From Micromonospora sp. AMSO31t (lineage in GTDB: Bacteria > Actinomycetota > Actinomycetes > Mycobacteriales > Micromonosporaceae): a stretch of 64,000 nt of DNA. Shown here piece by piece: positions 52,834-61,056 of the stretch. The DNA is taken from NCBI RefSeq assembly GCF_008868175.1, contig NZ_WBKT01000001.1, positions 1 through 64,000 of the forward strand. Direction: 5' to 3'. Position 1 is the stretch's first letter. Each line of letters opens with the position of its first letter. The translations under genes were made by a program, and so were the position numbers. The notes under the pieces are model-generated. The model was given only the letters and a program-made list of their open reading frames with translations, was not told the DNA's origin and did no database searches.

Positions 52834-53840
52834 CCGCTGTCCGGTTGGGGCGGTCCGAGGTGACCGTGAGTCCGCAGGGTCTCGGCTGCGCCCAACTCGG
52901 CAATCTGTACACGGCGCTGCAGGACCCGGAGGCCGCGGACACCGTGGCGGCGGCCTGGGAGTCGGGCATCCGGTACTTCGACACCGCTCCCCACTACGGT
53001 CTCGGGCTCTCCGAGCGCCGGCTCGGCGACGCGCTGCGCAGCCTGCCCCGACCCTCGTACTCGGTCAGCACCAAGGTGGGTCGCCTGCTCGTGCCGGACC
53101 CCGCCGGAGCGGCGCGACCAGACCCGGCGGGCTTCCACGTGCCGGCCGACCACCGTCGGGTGTGGGACTTCAGCGCCGACGGGGTGCACCGTTCGCTGGA
53201 GGCGAGCCTGGTCCGGCTCGGCCTGGACCGGATCGACGTGGTGCTCATCCACGATCCGGAGGACCACCAGACTCAGGCGCTCGAGGAGGCCTATCCCGCC
53301 CTGCACGACCTGCGGGCGCAGGGTGTCGTCGGCGCGATCGGGGTCGGGTCCAAGCGGTGGCAGGTGCTGCACCGGTTCGTCACCGAGACCGAACTCGACG
53401 CCGTCATGGTCGCCGGCCGGTACACGCTGTTGGAGCAGCCCGCGCTGGACACGCTGCTGCCGGAGTGCGCGCACCGCGGCGTCTCCGTACTCAACGCGGG
53501 CGTCTTCAACAGCGGTCTGCTCGCCGTCGACCGGCCACACGCCGGGCTGCCCTACGAGTACCACGACGCGCCGGCCCCGATGGTTGACCGGGTGCGGGCG
53601 ATCGCCGCCGTCTGCGCCCGGCACGGGACCTCGCTGCCGGCGGCGGCGCTCGCCTTCGCCGGCGCGCACCCCGCGGTGGCGGCGGTGGTGGTCGGGGCGC
53701 ACGACTCCCGGCAGGTGCGGCGGAACGCGGCGCTGCAGGCAGCCGCACCACCGCCGGCCGAATTCTGGTCCGAGCTGGTCGTCGAAGGACTGCTGCGCCC
53801 GGATGCCCCGGTCCCGATCCGTCCGTCGGGCCGGCCATGA
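52830..53840 (+). CDS. Aldo/keto reductase, probable L-fucose (D-threo-aldose) 1-dehydrogenase
   Basis: The protein has 336 residues with the AKR barrel. The catalytic region IRYFDTAPHYGLGLSERRLG holds Asp and Tyr, SVSTKVGRLL holds the Lys, and RIDVVLIHDPEDHQTQALEE holds the His. The cofactor segment is at the C-terminus (VVVGAHDSRQVRRNAALQAA). Its wording matches D-threo-aldose 1-dehydrogenases, which oxidise L-fucose and also D-arabinose to the lactone. The start GTG 52830 overlaps the mutarotase stop, and its own stop overlaps the lactonase start. It should catalyse the first step of the pathway. Confidence 0.85.
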   Translation: MTAVRLGRSEVTVSPQGLGCAQLGNLYTALQDPEAADTVAAAWESGIRYFDTAPHYGLGLSERRLGDALRSLPRPSYSVSTKVGRLLVPDPAGAARPDPAGFHVPADHRRVWDFSADGVHRSLEASLVRLGLDRIDVVLIHDPEDHQTQALEEAYPALHDLRAQGVVGAIGVGSKRWQVLHRFVTETELDAVMVAGRYTLLEQPALDTLLPECAHRGVSVLNAGVFNSGLLAVDRPHAGLPYEYHDAPAPMVDRVRAIAAVCARHGTSLPAAALAFAGAHPAVAAVVVGAHDSRQVRRNAALQAAAPPPAEFWSELVVEGLLRPDAPVPIRPSGRP

Positions 53841-54688
53841 TCGTCGACGCGCACCACCACCTGTGGCGGATCGACGACGGCTACCGGTGGCTCGACGAGC
53901 CGGACCTGGCCCCGATCCGCCGGTCGTTCCTGCCCGCCGATCTCCAGCCGGAGCTGTCCGCCGCCGGCGTCGACCGGACGATCCTGGTGGAGGGCGGGCG
54001 CTGCGACACCGCGGAGGCGGCCGTCCTGCTCGAGTACGGGAGCAGCACCGCGGCGATCGGCGGGGTGGTCGCGTGGGCCGACCCGGCCGACCCCGCGCTC
54101 GCGGACACCATCGCCCGCTACCGCCACCTGCCCGGGGGCGGGTTGCTGGTGGGCGTCCGGCCGCAACTGCAGGGCGAGGCGGACCCGGAATACCTCGACC
54201 GCCCGCAGGTCCGGCGCGGGCTTCGTACCGTCGCCGGGGCCGGCCTGGCATTCGACGTCGTGGTCCGGGTCGACCAGCTCGGGGCGGTGGCCCGGGCCGC
54301 CCGCGCCGTGCCGGAGCTCGGCTTCGTCCTCGACCACCTGGGCAAACCCCGCATCCGCGACGGCGCGGCCGGCCTGGCCGAATGGGCGGATCCGGTCGCG
54401 GAACTCGCGGCACTGCCGAACGTCACCGCCAAGCTCTCCGGGCTGGTCACCGAGGCGGACTGGAACCGGTGGCGGGTCGCCGACCTGCGCCCGTTCGTCG
54501 GCGCGGCCGTGGCGCTGTTCGGCCCCGAACGGCTGATGTTCGGCTCGGACTGGCCGGTCTGCCGGCTGGCCGCCGACTACGGCGCGGTGCTGTCGGCGGT
54601 GGCCGAGGCGTTGCCGCCGCTGTCGCCGCAGGAGCGGGCGGCGGTGTTCGGCGACACCGCGGCGCGAACCTACCGACTCGGCCCCTGA
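53837..54688 (+). CDS. Amidohydrolase-family lactonase, probable L-fucono-1,5-lactonase
   Basis: The 283-residue protein is a group 2 amidohydrolase barrel: metal-binding HxH in MIVDAHHHLWRIDDGYRWLD, GVDRTILVEGGRCDTAEA, ELGFVLDHLGKPRIRDG (His), and the catalytic Asp in LMFGSDWPVCRLA. L-fuconolactonases and 2-pyrone-4,6-dicarboxylate lactonases share this layout. The place in a fucose operon directly after the dehydrogenase points to L-fucono-1,5-lactone. It overlaps the AKR gene by 4 bp and is followed by 44 bp before the GntR gene. Confidence 0.87.
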   Translation: MIVDAHHHLWRIDDGYRWLDEPDLAPIRRSFLPADLQPELSAAGVDRTILVEGGRCDTAEAAVLLEYGSSTAAIGGVVAWADPADPALADTIARYRHLPGGGLLVGVRPQLQGEADPEYLDRPQVRRGLRTVAGAGLAFDVVVRVDQLGAVARAARAVPELGFVLDHLGKPRIRDGAAGLAEWADPVAELAALPNVTAKLSGLVTEADWNRWRVADLRPFVGAAVALFGPERLMFGSDWPVCRLAADYGAVLSAVAEALPPLSPQERAAVFGDTAARTYRLGP

Positions 54689-54732
54689 GCACGTACCGGT
54701 TTTCGTGGTAGATAGGGACGGTGAAGGAACGC

Positions 54733-55404
54733 ATGGCGGTCACCGACGAGGCGATCGGCAAGATCAAGCAGATGATCGTCGCGGGCGAACTGCGCCCCGG
54801 TGATCGGCTGCCGCGCGAACCCGACCTCGCCGAGCGGCTCGGCCTGTCCCGCAACTCCCTGCGCGAGGCGGTCAAAGCGCTGTCGCTGATCCGGGTGCTC
54901 GACGTGCGCCAGGGCGACGGCACATACGTGACGAGCCTCGACCCGGCGATGCTGCTCGACGCGCTGAGCTTCGTCGTCGACTTTCACCGGGACGACACCG
55001 TCCTCCAGTTCCTGGAGGTACGCCGCATTCTCGAGCCGGCCGCCACCGCGCTCGCCGCGCAGCGGATCGGTGATGAGGAACTCGCCAAGCTCTGGAGCGT
55101 GCTGGACGCGCTCGGCGAGGATCCGAGCATCGACGAACTCGTCGCCAACGATCTGGAGTTCCATCGGCAGATCGCGGCCTGCGCGGGCAACAAACTGCTC
55201 AGCTCGCTGCTCGACAGCCTCTCCGGCCCGACCACCCGCGCCCGCATCTGGCGGGGACTGACGCAGGAGGGCGCCGTCCACAAGACCCGTGAACAGCACG
55301 CCGCGATCCTGGAGGCCATCGCCTCCCGGCAACCCGAGCTGGCCCGATCGTGGGCGACGGTCCACATCGCCGGCGTCGAGGAATGGCTGGGCCGCATTGT
55401 CTGA
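54733..55404 (+). CDS. GntR-family regulator with FCD ligand domain
   Basis: The protein has 223 residues. The winged helix-turn-helix ([56 protein letters not shown]) is followed by an all-helical FCD domain (VLQFLEVRRILEPAATALAA, DLEFHRQIAACAGNKLLSSL, EQHAAILEAIASRQPELARS) with the Asp/His/His metal or acid-binding set of the family. FCD regulators respond to sugar acids, lactate and similar carboxylates. It stands between the fucose genes and lutABC, so it may sense L-fuconate, a diketo acid or L-lactate. ATG 54733 is preferred over GTG 54721 because AAGGA lies 4 bp before it. Confidence 0.85.
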   Translation: MAVTDEAIGKIKQMIVAGELRPGDRLPREPDLAERLGLSRNSLREAVKALSLIRVLDVRQGDGTYVTSLDPAMLLDALSFVVDFHRDDTVLQFLEVRRILEPAATALAAQRIGDEELAKLWSVLDALGEDPSIDELVANDLEFHRQIAACAGNKLLSSLLDSLSGPTTRARIWRGLTQEGAVHKTREQHAAILEAIASRQPELARSWATVHIAGVEEWLGRIV

Positions 55405-55482
55405 GCGTGCCGGCCCGCCGGCAGATGCCGAGGTGCTGAACCCCGGGCGCGCTCATGCCGAAGACGGGACGGGTGGCTGACG

Positions 55483-56256
55483 ATGCGGATCGCCCTGTTC
55501 GTGACCTGCCTCGCCGACACCCTCTTCCCGGAGGCGGCCAGAGCGACGGTACGGCTGCTGGAACGCCTCGGCCACGAGGTCGTCTTCCCCGAGGACCAGA
55601 CCTGCTGCGGGCAGATGCACGTCAACACCGGCTATCCGGACGAGGCGCTGCGGCTGGTGCGCCGGCACGTGCGGGTCTTCGCCCCGTACGACGTGGTGGT
55701 GGCGCCGTCCGGCTCGTGCGTCGGGTCGGTGCGGCATCAGCACGCGACGGTGGCGCGCCGGGCGGGGGATGAGCGGCTGGCGAGCCGGGCGGAGGAGGTG
55801 GCCGCGCGGACGCATGAACTGTCGGAACTGCTGGTCGACGTGCTGGGGGTGACCGATGTCGGAGCGTACTTTCCGCACCGGGTGACGTACCACCCGACCT
55901 GTCACTCCCTGCGCATGCTCCGCGTCGGGGACAAGCCGCTGCGGCTGCTGCGCGAGGTGCGGGGCCTGGAGCTGGTGGAGTTGCCGCAGGCGGAGCAGTG
56001 CTGCGGCTTCGGCGGCACCTTCGCGGTGAAGAACGCGGACACCTCGACGGCCATGCTGGCGGACAAGATGCGCAACGTGCTGGCTGCGAGGGCGGACGTG
56101 TGCACGGCCGGGGACGCCTCCTGCCTGATGCACATCGGCGGCGGGCTGTCCCGCCTGCGGGCGGGGGTGCGGACGGTGCACCTGGCGGAGATCCTGGCCA
56201 GCACGGAACGGTCGGCGACGGCCGGTGAGCGGGACCGGTTGGAGGTGCGACCGTGA
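55483..56256 (+). CDS. lutA: L-lactate utilisation protein LutA (CCG-domain oxidoreductase subunit)
   Basis: The 257-residue protein has two cysteine-rich CCG domains, with DQTCCGQMHVNTGYPDEALR and QAEQCCGFGGTFAVKNADTS, plus YHPTCHSLRMLRVGDKPLRL between them. This is the LutA/LldE arrangement. Together with LutB and LutC it oxidises L-lactate to pyruvate. The three genes overlap by 4 bp each. In this operon context the lactate would come from cleavage of 2,4-diketo-3-deoxy-L-fuconate by the FAH hydrolase upstream. Confidence 0.92.
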   Translation: MRIALFVTCLADTLFPEAARATVRLLERLGHEVVFPEDQTCCGQMHVNTGYPDEALRLVRRHVRVFAPYDVVVAPSGSCVGSVRHQHATVARRAGDERLASRAEEVAARTHELSELLVDVLGVTDVGAYFPHRVTYHPTCHSLRMLRVGDKPLRLLREVRGLELVELPQAEQCCGFGGTFAVKNADTSTAMLADKMRNVLAARADVCTAGDASCLMHIGGGLSRLRAGVRTVHLAEILASTERSATAGERDRLEVRP

Positions 56257-57683
56257 GCCGGACCTTCCTGGGCATGCCGACGCCTGCTCCGCGCGGGGTG
56301 GGGCATCTGCGTGGCGACGAGCCGTTCCCGGCCGCGGCCCGGCGGGCGTTGGGTGACGCCCAGCTTCGCCGGAACCTGCGGCACGCCACCACGACGATCC
56401 GCGGCAAGTCGGGGGCGGTGATCGGCGAGGTGCCGGACTGGCAGGAGTTGCGGGCCGCCGGCCGGGCGATCAAGACCGACACCATGGCCCGCCTGCCCGA
56501 GCTGCTCGAACAGCTGGAGGCGGCGGTCACCGCGGCCGGCGGCACGGTGCACTGGGCGGCCGACGCGGTCGAGGCGAACCGGATCGTCACCGACCTGGTC
56601 CGGGCCGCCGGCGCCGACCGGGTGATGAAGGTCAAGTCGATGGCGACGCAGGAGATCGGCCTGAACGAGGCTCTGGAGGCGGCCGGGATCGAGCCGGTGG
56701 AGACCGACCTGGCCGAGCTGATCGTCCAGCTCGGGCGGGACAAGCCCAGCCACATCCTGGTGCCGGCGATCCACCGCAACCGGGCCGAGATCCGGGAGAT
56801 CTTCCTGCGTGAGATGCCCGGCGTCGATCCAGGGCTGACCGACGAGCCGGCGGCCCTGGCGGCGGCGGCCCGCCGGCATCTGCGGCGGACCTTCCTCAGC
56901 ACGAAGGTGGCGATCTCCGGGGCGAACTTCGCCGTCGCCGAGACGGGCACCCTGGCCGTGGTGGAGTCGGAGGGCAACGGGCGGATGTGCCTCACCCTGC
57001 CCGACACGCTGATCACGGTGATGGGCATCGAGAAGGTCATCCCGACCTGGCGGGACCTGGAGGTCTTCCTCCAACTGCTGCCCCGGGCGTCGACCGGGGA
57101 GCGGATGAACCCCTACACCTCGATGTGGACCGGCGTCACGCCGGGCGACGGCCCGCAGACGTTCCACCTGGTGCTGCTGGACAACGGCCGCAGCGCGGTG
57201 CTCGCCGACGAGGTGGGGCGGCAGGCGCTGCACTGTATCCGCTGCTCGGCCTGCCTGAACGTCTGCCCCGTGTACGAACGCACCGGCGGGCACGCGTACG
57301 GGTCGGTCTATCCGGGGCCGATCGGGGCGGTGCTCTCCCCGCAACTGACCGGCGTGGCCGACAACGCCTCCCTGCCGTATGCCTCGTCGCTCTGCGGCGC
57401 CTGCTACGACGCCTGCCCCGTGATGATCGACATCCCGTCGATCCTGGTCCACCTGCGCGCCGAGGCCCCCCACCCCCGCGCCGAGGCGGCGGCGATGGCC
57501 GTGGCCGCGTACACCATGGACCACCCGGCGCTGTACGCGGCCGCGCAGCGCGCCGCGAAGCTGAGCCGGCTCGCCGGCCCGCGCGGACGCGGCCTGCCAC
57601 CACCGCTGTCCGGCTGGGCCGCCAGCCGTGACCTGCCGCAGCCGCCATCGGAGACCTTCCGCCAGTGGTGGGCCGAGCGGTGA
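56253..57683 (+). CDS. lutB: L-lactate utilisation iron-sulfur protein LutB
   Basis: The 476-residue protein starts at GTG 56253 inside the lutA stop. An N-terminal LUD domain (~60-300: KVKSMATQEIGLNEALEAAG, VAISGANFAVAETGTLAVVE, RMCLTLPDTLITVMGIEKVI) is followed by two [4Fe-4S] motifs, CIRCSACLNVCPVY (~330) and CGACYDACPVMI (~380). A C-terminal domain holds the conserved HPRAEAAAMAVAAYTMDHPA region. It is the electron-transferring core of the LutABC complex. Confidence 0.92.
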   Translation: MSRTFLGMPTPAPRGVGHLRGDEPFPAAARRALGDAQLRRNLRHATTTIRGKSGAVIGEVPDWQELRAAGRAIKTDTMARLPELLEQLEAAVTAAGGTVHWAADAVEANRIVTDLVRAAGADRVMKVKSMATQEIGLNEALEAAGIEPVETDLAELIVQLGRDKPSHILVPAIHRNRAEIREIFLREMPGVDPGLTDEPAALAAAARRHLRRTFLSTKVAISGANFAVAETGTLAVVESEGNGRMCLTLPDTLITVMGIEKVIPTWRDLEVFLQLLPRASTGERMNPYTSMWTGVTPGDGPQTFHLVLLDNGRSAVLADEVGRQALHCIRCSACLNVCPVYERTGGHAYGSVYPGPIGAVLSPQLTGVADNASLPYASSLCGACYDACPVMIDIPSILVHLRAEAPHPRAEAAAMAVAAYTMDHPALYAAAQRAAKLSRLAGPRGRGLPPPLSGWAASRDLPQPPSETFRQWWAER

Positions 57684-58282
57684 GCGCGCGCGACCTCGTC
57701 CTCGGCCGGCTCCGGGCCGCACTCGGCGAGCCACGGACCGCGCCGGCTCCGGTGCCGCGGGGCTACCGGAGCACCGGATCCGTCGCCGCCGACCTCGACC
57801 TGCTCGTCCACCGGCTCACCGACTACCGGGCCACGGTGCACCGGTGCGCCGACGCCGACGTCGCCCGGACCGTCGACGAACTGCTCGGCGGCCGGCAGAT
57901 CGTCGTGCCACCCGAACTGCCCCGGCACTGGCTGCCGGACAGCGTCACCCCGGTGCTGGACGACAACCTCACCGCGGCGCGGATCGCGACCCTGGACGGG
58001 GTCGTCACCGCGGCGGCGGTGGCCGTGGCCGAAACGGGCACGATCCTGCTCGACGGGGCCCCCGACCAGGGCCGCCGGATCATCACGCTGCTGCCGGACG
58101 TGCACGTGTGCGTCGTGCGAACCGAGCAGGTCGTCGCCACCGTGCCGGACGCCCTCACCCGGGTCGATCCGCACCGACCCCTGACCTGGATCAGCGGGCC
58201 GTCGGCCACCAGTGACATCGAACTCAACCGGGTCGAGGGCGTCCACGGACCCCGGAACCTGCACGTCATCATCACGGCGTGA
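57680..58282 (+). CDS. lutC: L-lactate utilisation protein LutC
   Basis: The 200-residue protein has a LUD (DUF162) domain. VTAAAVAVAETGTILLDGAP, DQGRRIITLLPDVHVCVVRT and SGPSATSDIELNRVEGVHGP are family hallmarks. The start is GTG 57680 in the lutB stop; the frame upstream to 57665 is not needed. It completes the LutABC set and is the last gene of the long fucose/lactate transcription unit. After its stop I see no strong hairpin. Confidence 0.92.
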   Translation: MSARDLVLGRLRAALGEPRTAPAPVPRGYRSTGSVAADLDLLVHRLTDYRATVHRCADADVARTVDELLGGRQIVVPPELPRHWLPDSVTPVLDDNLTAARIATLDGVVTAAAVAVAETGTILLDGAPDQGRRIITLLPDVHVCVVRTEQVVATVPDALTRVDPHRPLTWISGPSATSDIELNRVEGVHGPRNLHVIITA

Positions 58283-58565
58283 TCCGGGCCAGCGGGTGAA
58301 CCTCAACAACCACGGGCTTCTGCTCGTCGACATTTGAGCAACCTGTTCGCCGAGGGGACCGCGGCAGACCAGCACGCCTGATCAGCGCGCCGACGACGCG
58401 CAGCCCGCGGCGTCCCCGGACGTCGAACGGCCGGCACGGGGCGGTGCCGGCGCCCCAGCATCCGATGCGCACGACCAGCGGCGGATCCGGATGCCGGGGC
58501 CTGTCACCAGTTCGGACATGAACCTGCTGGGCCCGCGCGCCGACTGAACAGGTGAAGGAGGGCCG
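58283..58565. other. Intergenic region after lutC
   Basis: About 280 bp without a supported gene. The minus-strand open frame across it is not protein-like. One CATCCGATG copy lies at 58459-58467, which may be chance. The ribosome site GAAGGAG for the following sigma relic is at its end. Confidence 0.3.
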
Positions 58566-58905
58566 ATGAGCGATGAGTTGCTGGTGGTCCGCTGTCAGCT
58601 GGGTGAGCGGGAGGCCTTCACCGAGCTGGTGCAGGGCTGGCATCCGGCGGTCGAGCGGTACGTCAGGCGGATGCTCGGCGGGTCCGACGACGACGTGGTG
58701 CAGGAGATCTGGCTGGCGGTCTTCAGAGGGCTGCCGAGGCTGCGGCGGCCGGACCGGTTCACCCCGTGGCTGTTCACCATCGCCCGTCGGGCAGTGCTGA
58801 ACCGGCTGCGGGACGCGTACACGTGCCCGGAAACCGAACCGATCGACGACCTGCCGGGAGATGACGAGGCGGACGGTGTCGTCGACCGGGAGACCGTCGC
58901 CGGCG
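58566..58905 (+). pseudogene. ECF sigma factor relic (region 2 only)
   Basis: The first ~113 codons encode a good sigma region 2: VVRCQLGEREAFTELVQGWH, DDDVVQEIWLAVFRGLPRLR and PWLFTIARRAVLNRLRDAY, then the start of the linker (DDLPGDDEADGVVDRETV). Region 4, the -35-binding helix-turn-helix, is missing. At about 58895 the sequence switches, in another frame, to the hydrophobic part of a membrane protein. A single deletion that removed the end of the sigma gene and the beginning of its neighbour explains this. The frame stays open to 59363 but is then out of register. Confidence 0.7.
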
Positions 58906-59292
58906 TTCGCCGGTCTCGCCGGGAGCGCCCTGCTGAGCCTGCTCTGGGCGACGGAGCCCAACCTGCCGGCGCGCACGAGGGTGGCCTTCGCGGTCCTGGT
59001 GGCGATCGGGTTGTGCTGGGCGACGTTCGGCGGCTGGGCTGTGACGCGACGGACGCCGCTGTTTGCCCGGGACCGGGTCGTCGCCGGCTGGCTCGGCGTC
59101 GGCGCCTGGCTGGCGTTCACCGTCGGCGCGTTGGTCATCGCCGTTCTGCGGCACCAGCTCGAACCGTCGCTGGTGGGCGTCGTGCTCACGCTGGGCGTGC
59201 TGGCTGCCGCGAACCTGCGGGCGGCCCGCCGCGCGAGGGCGGTGCTGGTGCGCCGCAGGACCGAGCTGGCCGGTGGCAACGACGTGCGGTGA
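58861..59292 (+). pseudogene. Membrane protein fragment fused to the sigma relic
   Basis: From about 58894 this frame encodes four hydrophobic helices: FAGLAGSALLSLLWATEPNL, VAFAVLVAIGLCWATFGGWA, VVAGWLGVGAWLAFTVGALV and LVGVVLTLGVLAAANLRAAR. A basic tail ends NDVR. In Micromonospora-like genomes such proteins sit directly behind an ECF sigma factor and begin with ~50 cytoplasmic residues, here missing. The ATG at 58861 opens the frame but lies in former sigma sequence with no proper ribosome site. A truncated four-helix protein might still be made. Confidence 0.55.
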
Positions 59293-59397
59293 GTGTGTCG
59301 GCCGATCGGGACGGCACCGGTAACGCAGCGCGAGTGGGGGACCGGCTCGGGTCCCTGACCTGAGCGGTCCCTCGCGCAGGCGGCCGGATCCCTGACG

Positions 59398-59838
59398 TCA
59401 GGCGAGGCCGGGGGCACAGGCGACGGCCACGAAGCGGACCGCGCGGCCGGCCAGGCAGATCGCGGTGAAGACGACCGGGCGCATCGTCGTGGTTCCGACG
59501 TAGACGCTGGTGGCCAGCAGTGGCGGCAGGCCGGTGGTGGCGCTCACCGCGAGCAGGGCTGCGGCGGGCCACGGCCGGTCGGGTGGTGGGCGGCGGTGCC
59601 GGCCGGTGCGGCGTACGGAAGCCAGCTTGCGCTGGAGCCACGCCGACCGCACCGTGCCCCGCGAGGCCAGGAAGAGCACGACCTTCCCGGCGGTCTGACC
59701 GGCCGCGGCGGCCAGGCCCAGCGCCACCGGATGACCGTGCCCGGCGGCCGTGGTGGCTACCAGGTAGGGCTCGATCGGGACGAATGGCAGCACGGCCGAG
59801 ACGATCCCGACGGCCGCGGCCGCCAGGATCGCGATCAT
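59398..59838 (-). CDS. Small membrane protein, VTT/SNARE-associated (DedA-like) type
   Basis: The 146-residue protein has about four hydrophobic helices: MIAILAAAAVGIVSAVLPFV, GHPVALGLAAAAGQTAGKVV (with a Gly-rich re-entrant pattern), AAALLAVSATTGLPPLLATS and the final ICLAGRAVRFVAVACAP. The G-x-x-x-G and F/Y-x-G patterns resemble VTT-domain proteins, which help move lipids between leaflets. ATG 59836-59838 overlaps the stop of the phosphatidyltransferase gene (ATGA), indicating joint translation and a possible lipid-related role. Confidence 0.6.
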   Translation of the reverse strand: MIAILAAAAVGIVSAVLPFVPIEPYLVATTAAGHGHPVALGLAAAAGQTAGKVVLFLASRGTVRSAWLQRKLASVRRTGRHRRPPPDRPWPAAALLAVSATTGLPPLLATSVYVGTTTMRPVVFTAICLAGRAVRFVAVACAPGLA

Positions 59839-60413
59839 CGCGAGCCGCAGACCGGGGTGGGGATGATTGTCGTGGGAGGTGTCAGCCGGGTCGCGGCGAC
59901 CAGCGAGGCGACCTTGACGGCGGTGACGGCGAGCGCGAACGCCAGCGGCGGCCACGGTGACGGGCTGAGCACGACCAGGACGATGAGGGCGCCGGTGTTG
60001 ACGGCCTTCGCCGGCGGCGACCAGTTCCACCACCAGATCCGGCGGTCGACCTGCGCGAAGTAGTTCGGGCTGAGCAGCGGCCAGCGCAGGAACGCCAGGC
60101 TCAGCAGCCGGTCGACGACCATGAACTGGACGAGGAACACGCCCACCGGCAGCGCGGTGTCGGGTCGCAGGACGATCAACGCGGCGGCGCAGGTGGCGGT
60201 GCAGGCACGGTCGGCGACGATGTCGAAGACGGCACCCACCCGGGTCTCCTGGCCGAGTGCGCGGGCGGCGGCGCCGTCGGCGATGTCGCCGACCCAGTAG
60301 GTGGCGTACGCCGCGATCAGCAGGGCCGGGCTGCGCTGCGCCAGAGCCGTCACCGCCAGTCCGACCGCGACCACCGTGCGGACCGCGGTGATCGCGTTGG
60401 GCGCATGTCTCAT
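59835..60413 (-). CDS. CDP-alcohol phosphatidyltransferase
   Basis: The 192-residue membrane protein carries the full family motif D-G-x2-A-R-x8-G-x3-D-x3-D in DIADGAAARALGQETRVGA then VFDIVADR (~58-85). These acidic residues bind the metals that activate CDP-diacylglycerol. Six helices are predicted. Members make phosphatidylinositol phosphate, phosphatidylglycerol phosphate or cardiolipin; which alcohol is used cannot be read from sequence. It overlaps the VTT-type gene downstream and the small coiled-coil gene upstream, forming one operon led by an ArsR-like gene. Confidence 0.85.
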   Translation of the reverse strand: MRHAPNAITAVRTVVAVGLAVTALAQRSPALLIAAYATYWVGDIADGAAARALGQETRVGAVFDIVADRACTATCAAALIVLRPDTALPVGVFLVQFMVVDRLLSLAFLRWPLLSPNYFAQVDRRIWWWNWSPPAKAVNTGALIVLVVLSPSPWPPLAFALAVTAVKVASLVAATRLTPPTTIIPTPVCGSR

Positions 60414-60624
60414 TCGGCGTCCTTGAGGATGCGTTCCACCTCGCCGGTACGCCGGTTGAGCTCGGCAAGCTGATCGCGTACCTGGCTCATGGTGCGCTCG
60501 GTGCGCTCGGTCAGCTCGGCGTGACGCCGCTGCTGCTCGGCCCGGGAACGGGTGCCGAGGAACCAGATGACCGCGACGATCAGCCCGCCGGCCACGATGA
60601 GGAAAACGGAGGGATGTCCATCAT
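60410..60624 (-). CDS. Small single-helix coiled-coil protein, apparent frameshift at its start
   Basis: The open part (GTG 60593-60595 to stop 60410) encodes VAGGLIVAVIWFLGTRSRAE, then a coiled coil (RHAELTERTERTMSQVRDQL, AELNRRTGEVERILKDAE). The natural start appears to be ATG 60622-60624: AAGGAG is 2 bp before it and it overlaps the ArsR-like stop. That start is out of register by one base. If the four-T run at about 60603-60606 had one more T, the protein would read MMDIPPFFLIVAGGLI, a normal membrane anchor. It is either a real frameshift, a sequence error or programmed slippage. Function unknown. Confidence 0.5.
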
Positions 60625-60947
60625 TGCTCCTTCGGATCGGTGGTCAGGGTGGTCGCCGCGGCGGCGATGACCTCGGGTGTGAGCAGCAGCGAGAACGGCG
60701 CGGCCCGGTAGAACTTCAGCGCCTTGCCGTCCGGCGACAGCTCGAGGTCGGCGGTCACCAGACCGGCCCGCTCCAGCTTCTTCAGGTGCACCTGGAGCAG
60801 GGCGCGGCTGATGCCGAGGTCGCGGGCGAGCTGCGACACGTACGCCCGGCCACCGGCCAGCGCGGCCACCACCCGCAGCCGGTGCGGGTTGGCGAGGGCG
60901 CCCAGCATCCCGAGGAGCGCATCACCCGTCAGCTCCTGCTTGCTCAT
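60621..60947 (-). CDS. Winged-helix (ArsR-like) transcription regulator
   Basis: From ATG 60945-60947 the protein has 108 residues. The wHTH reads LLGMLGALANPHRLRVVAAL, YVSQLARDLGISRALLQVHL and KKLERAGLVTADLELSPDG, followed by KFYRAAPFSLLLTPEVIAAA. It has no metal-binding cysteines. It heads an operon with the small coiled-coil protein, CDP-alcohol phosphatidyltransferase and VTT-type protein, and probably controls it. Longer starts at 60965 or 60977 are possible. The region before it is AT-richer than its surroundings (CTATTATTTGCATG) and may contain the promoter and operator. Confidence 0.75.
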   Translation of the reverse strand: MSKQELTGDALLGMLGALANPHRLRVVAALAGGRAYVSQLARDLGISRALLQVHLKKLERAGLVTADLELSPDGKALKFYRAAPFSLLLTPEVIAAAATTLTTDPKEQ

Positions 60948-61056
60948 GCCAACTATTATTTGCATGTGACAGCACAAGTGTCAACCGAACGGTGGGAGAG
61001 GTGGGCGGAGATCACAGCCGACGCCCGCTTCTGTCGGCGGCCGTAGTCTCAGCGTC

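Noticed and set aside
58459-58467. CATCCGATG copy after lutC as a further operator
   Set aside because: One 9-bp match in 64 kb is expected by chance, and there is no promoter or functional gene of the fucose system next to it.
59293-59397. Extension of the sigma relic frame to 59363 as a real C-terminus
   Set aside because: Beyond the joint the frame is Arg/Gly-rich and lacks sigma region 4; the alternative frame encodes the recognisable membrane helices.
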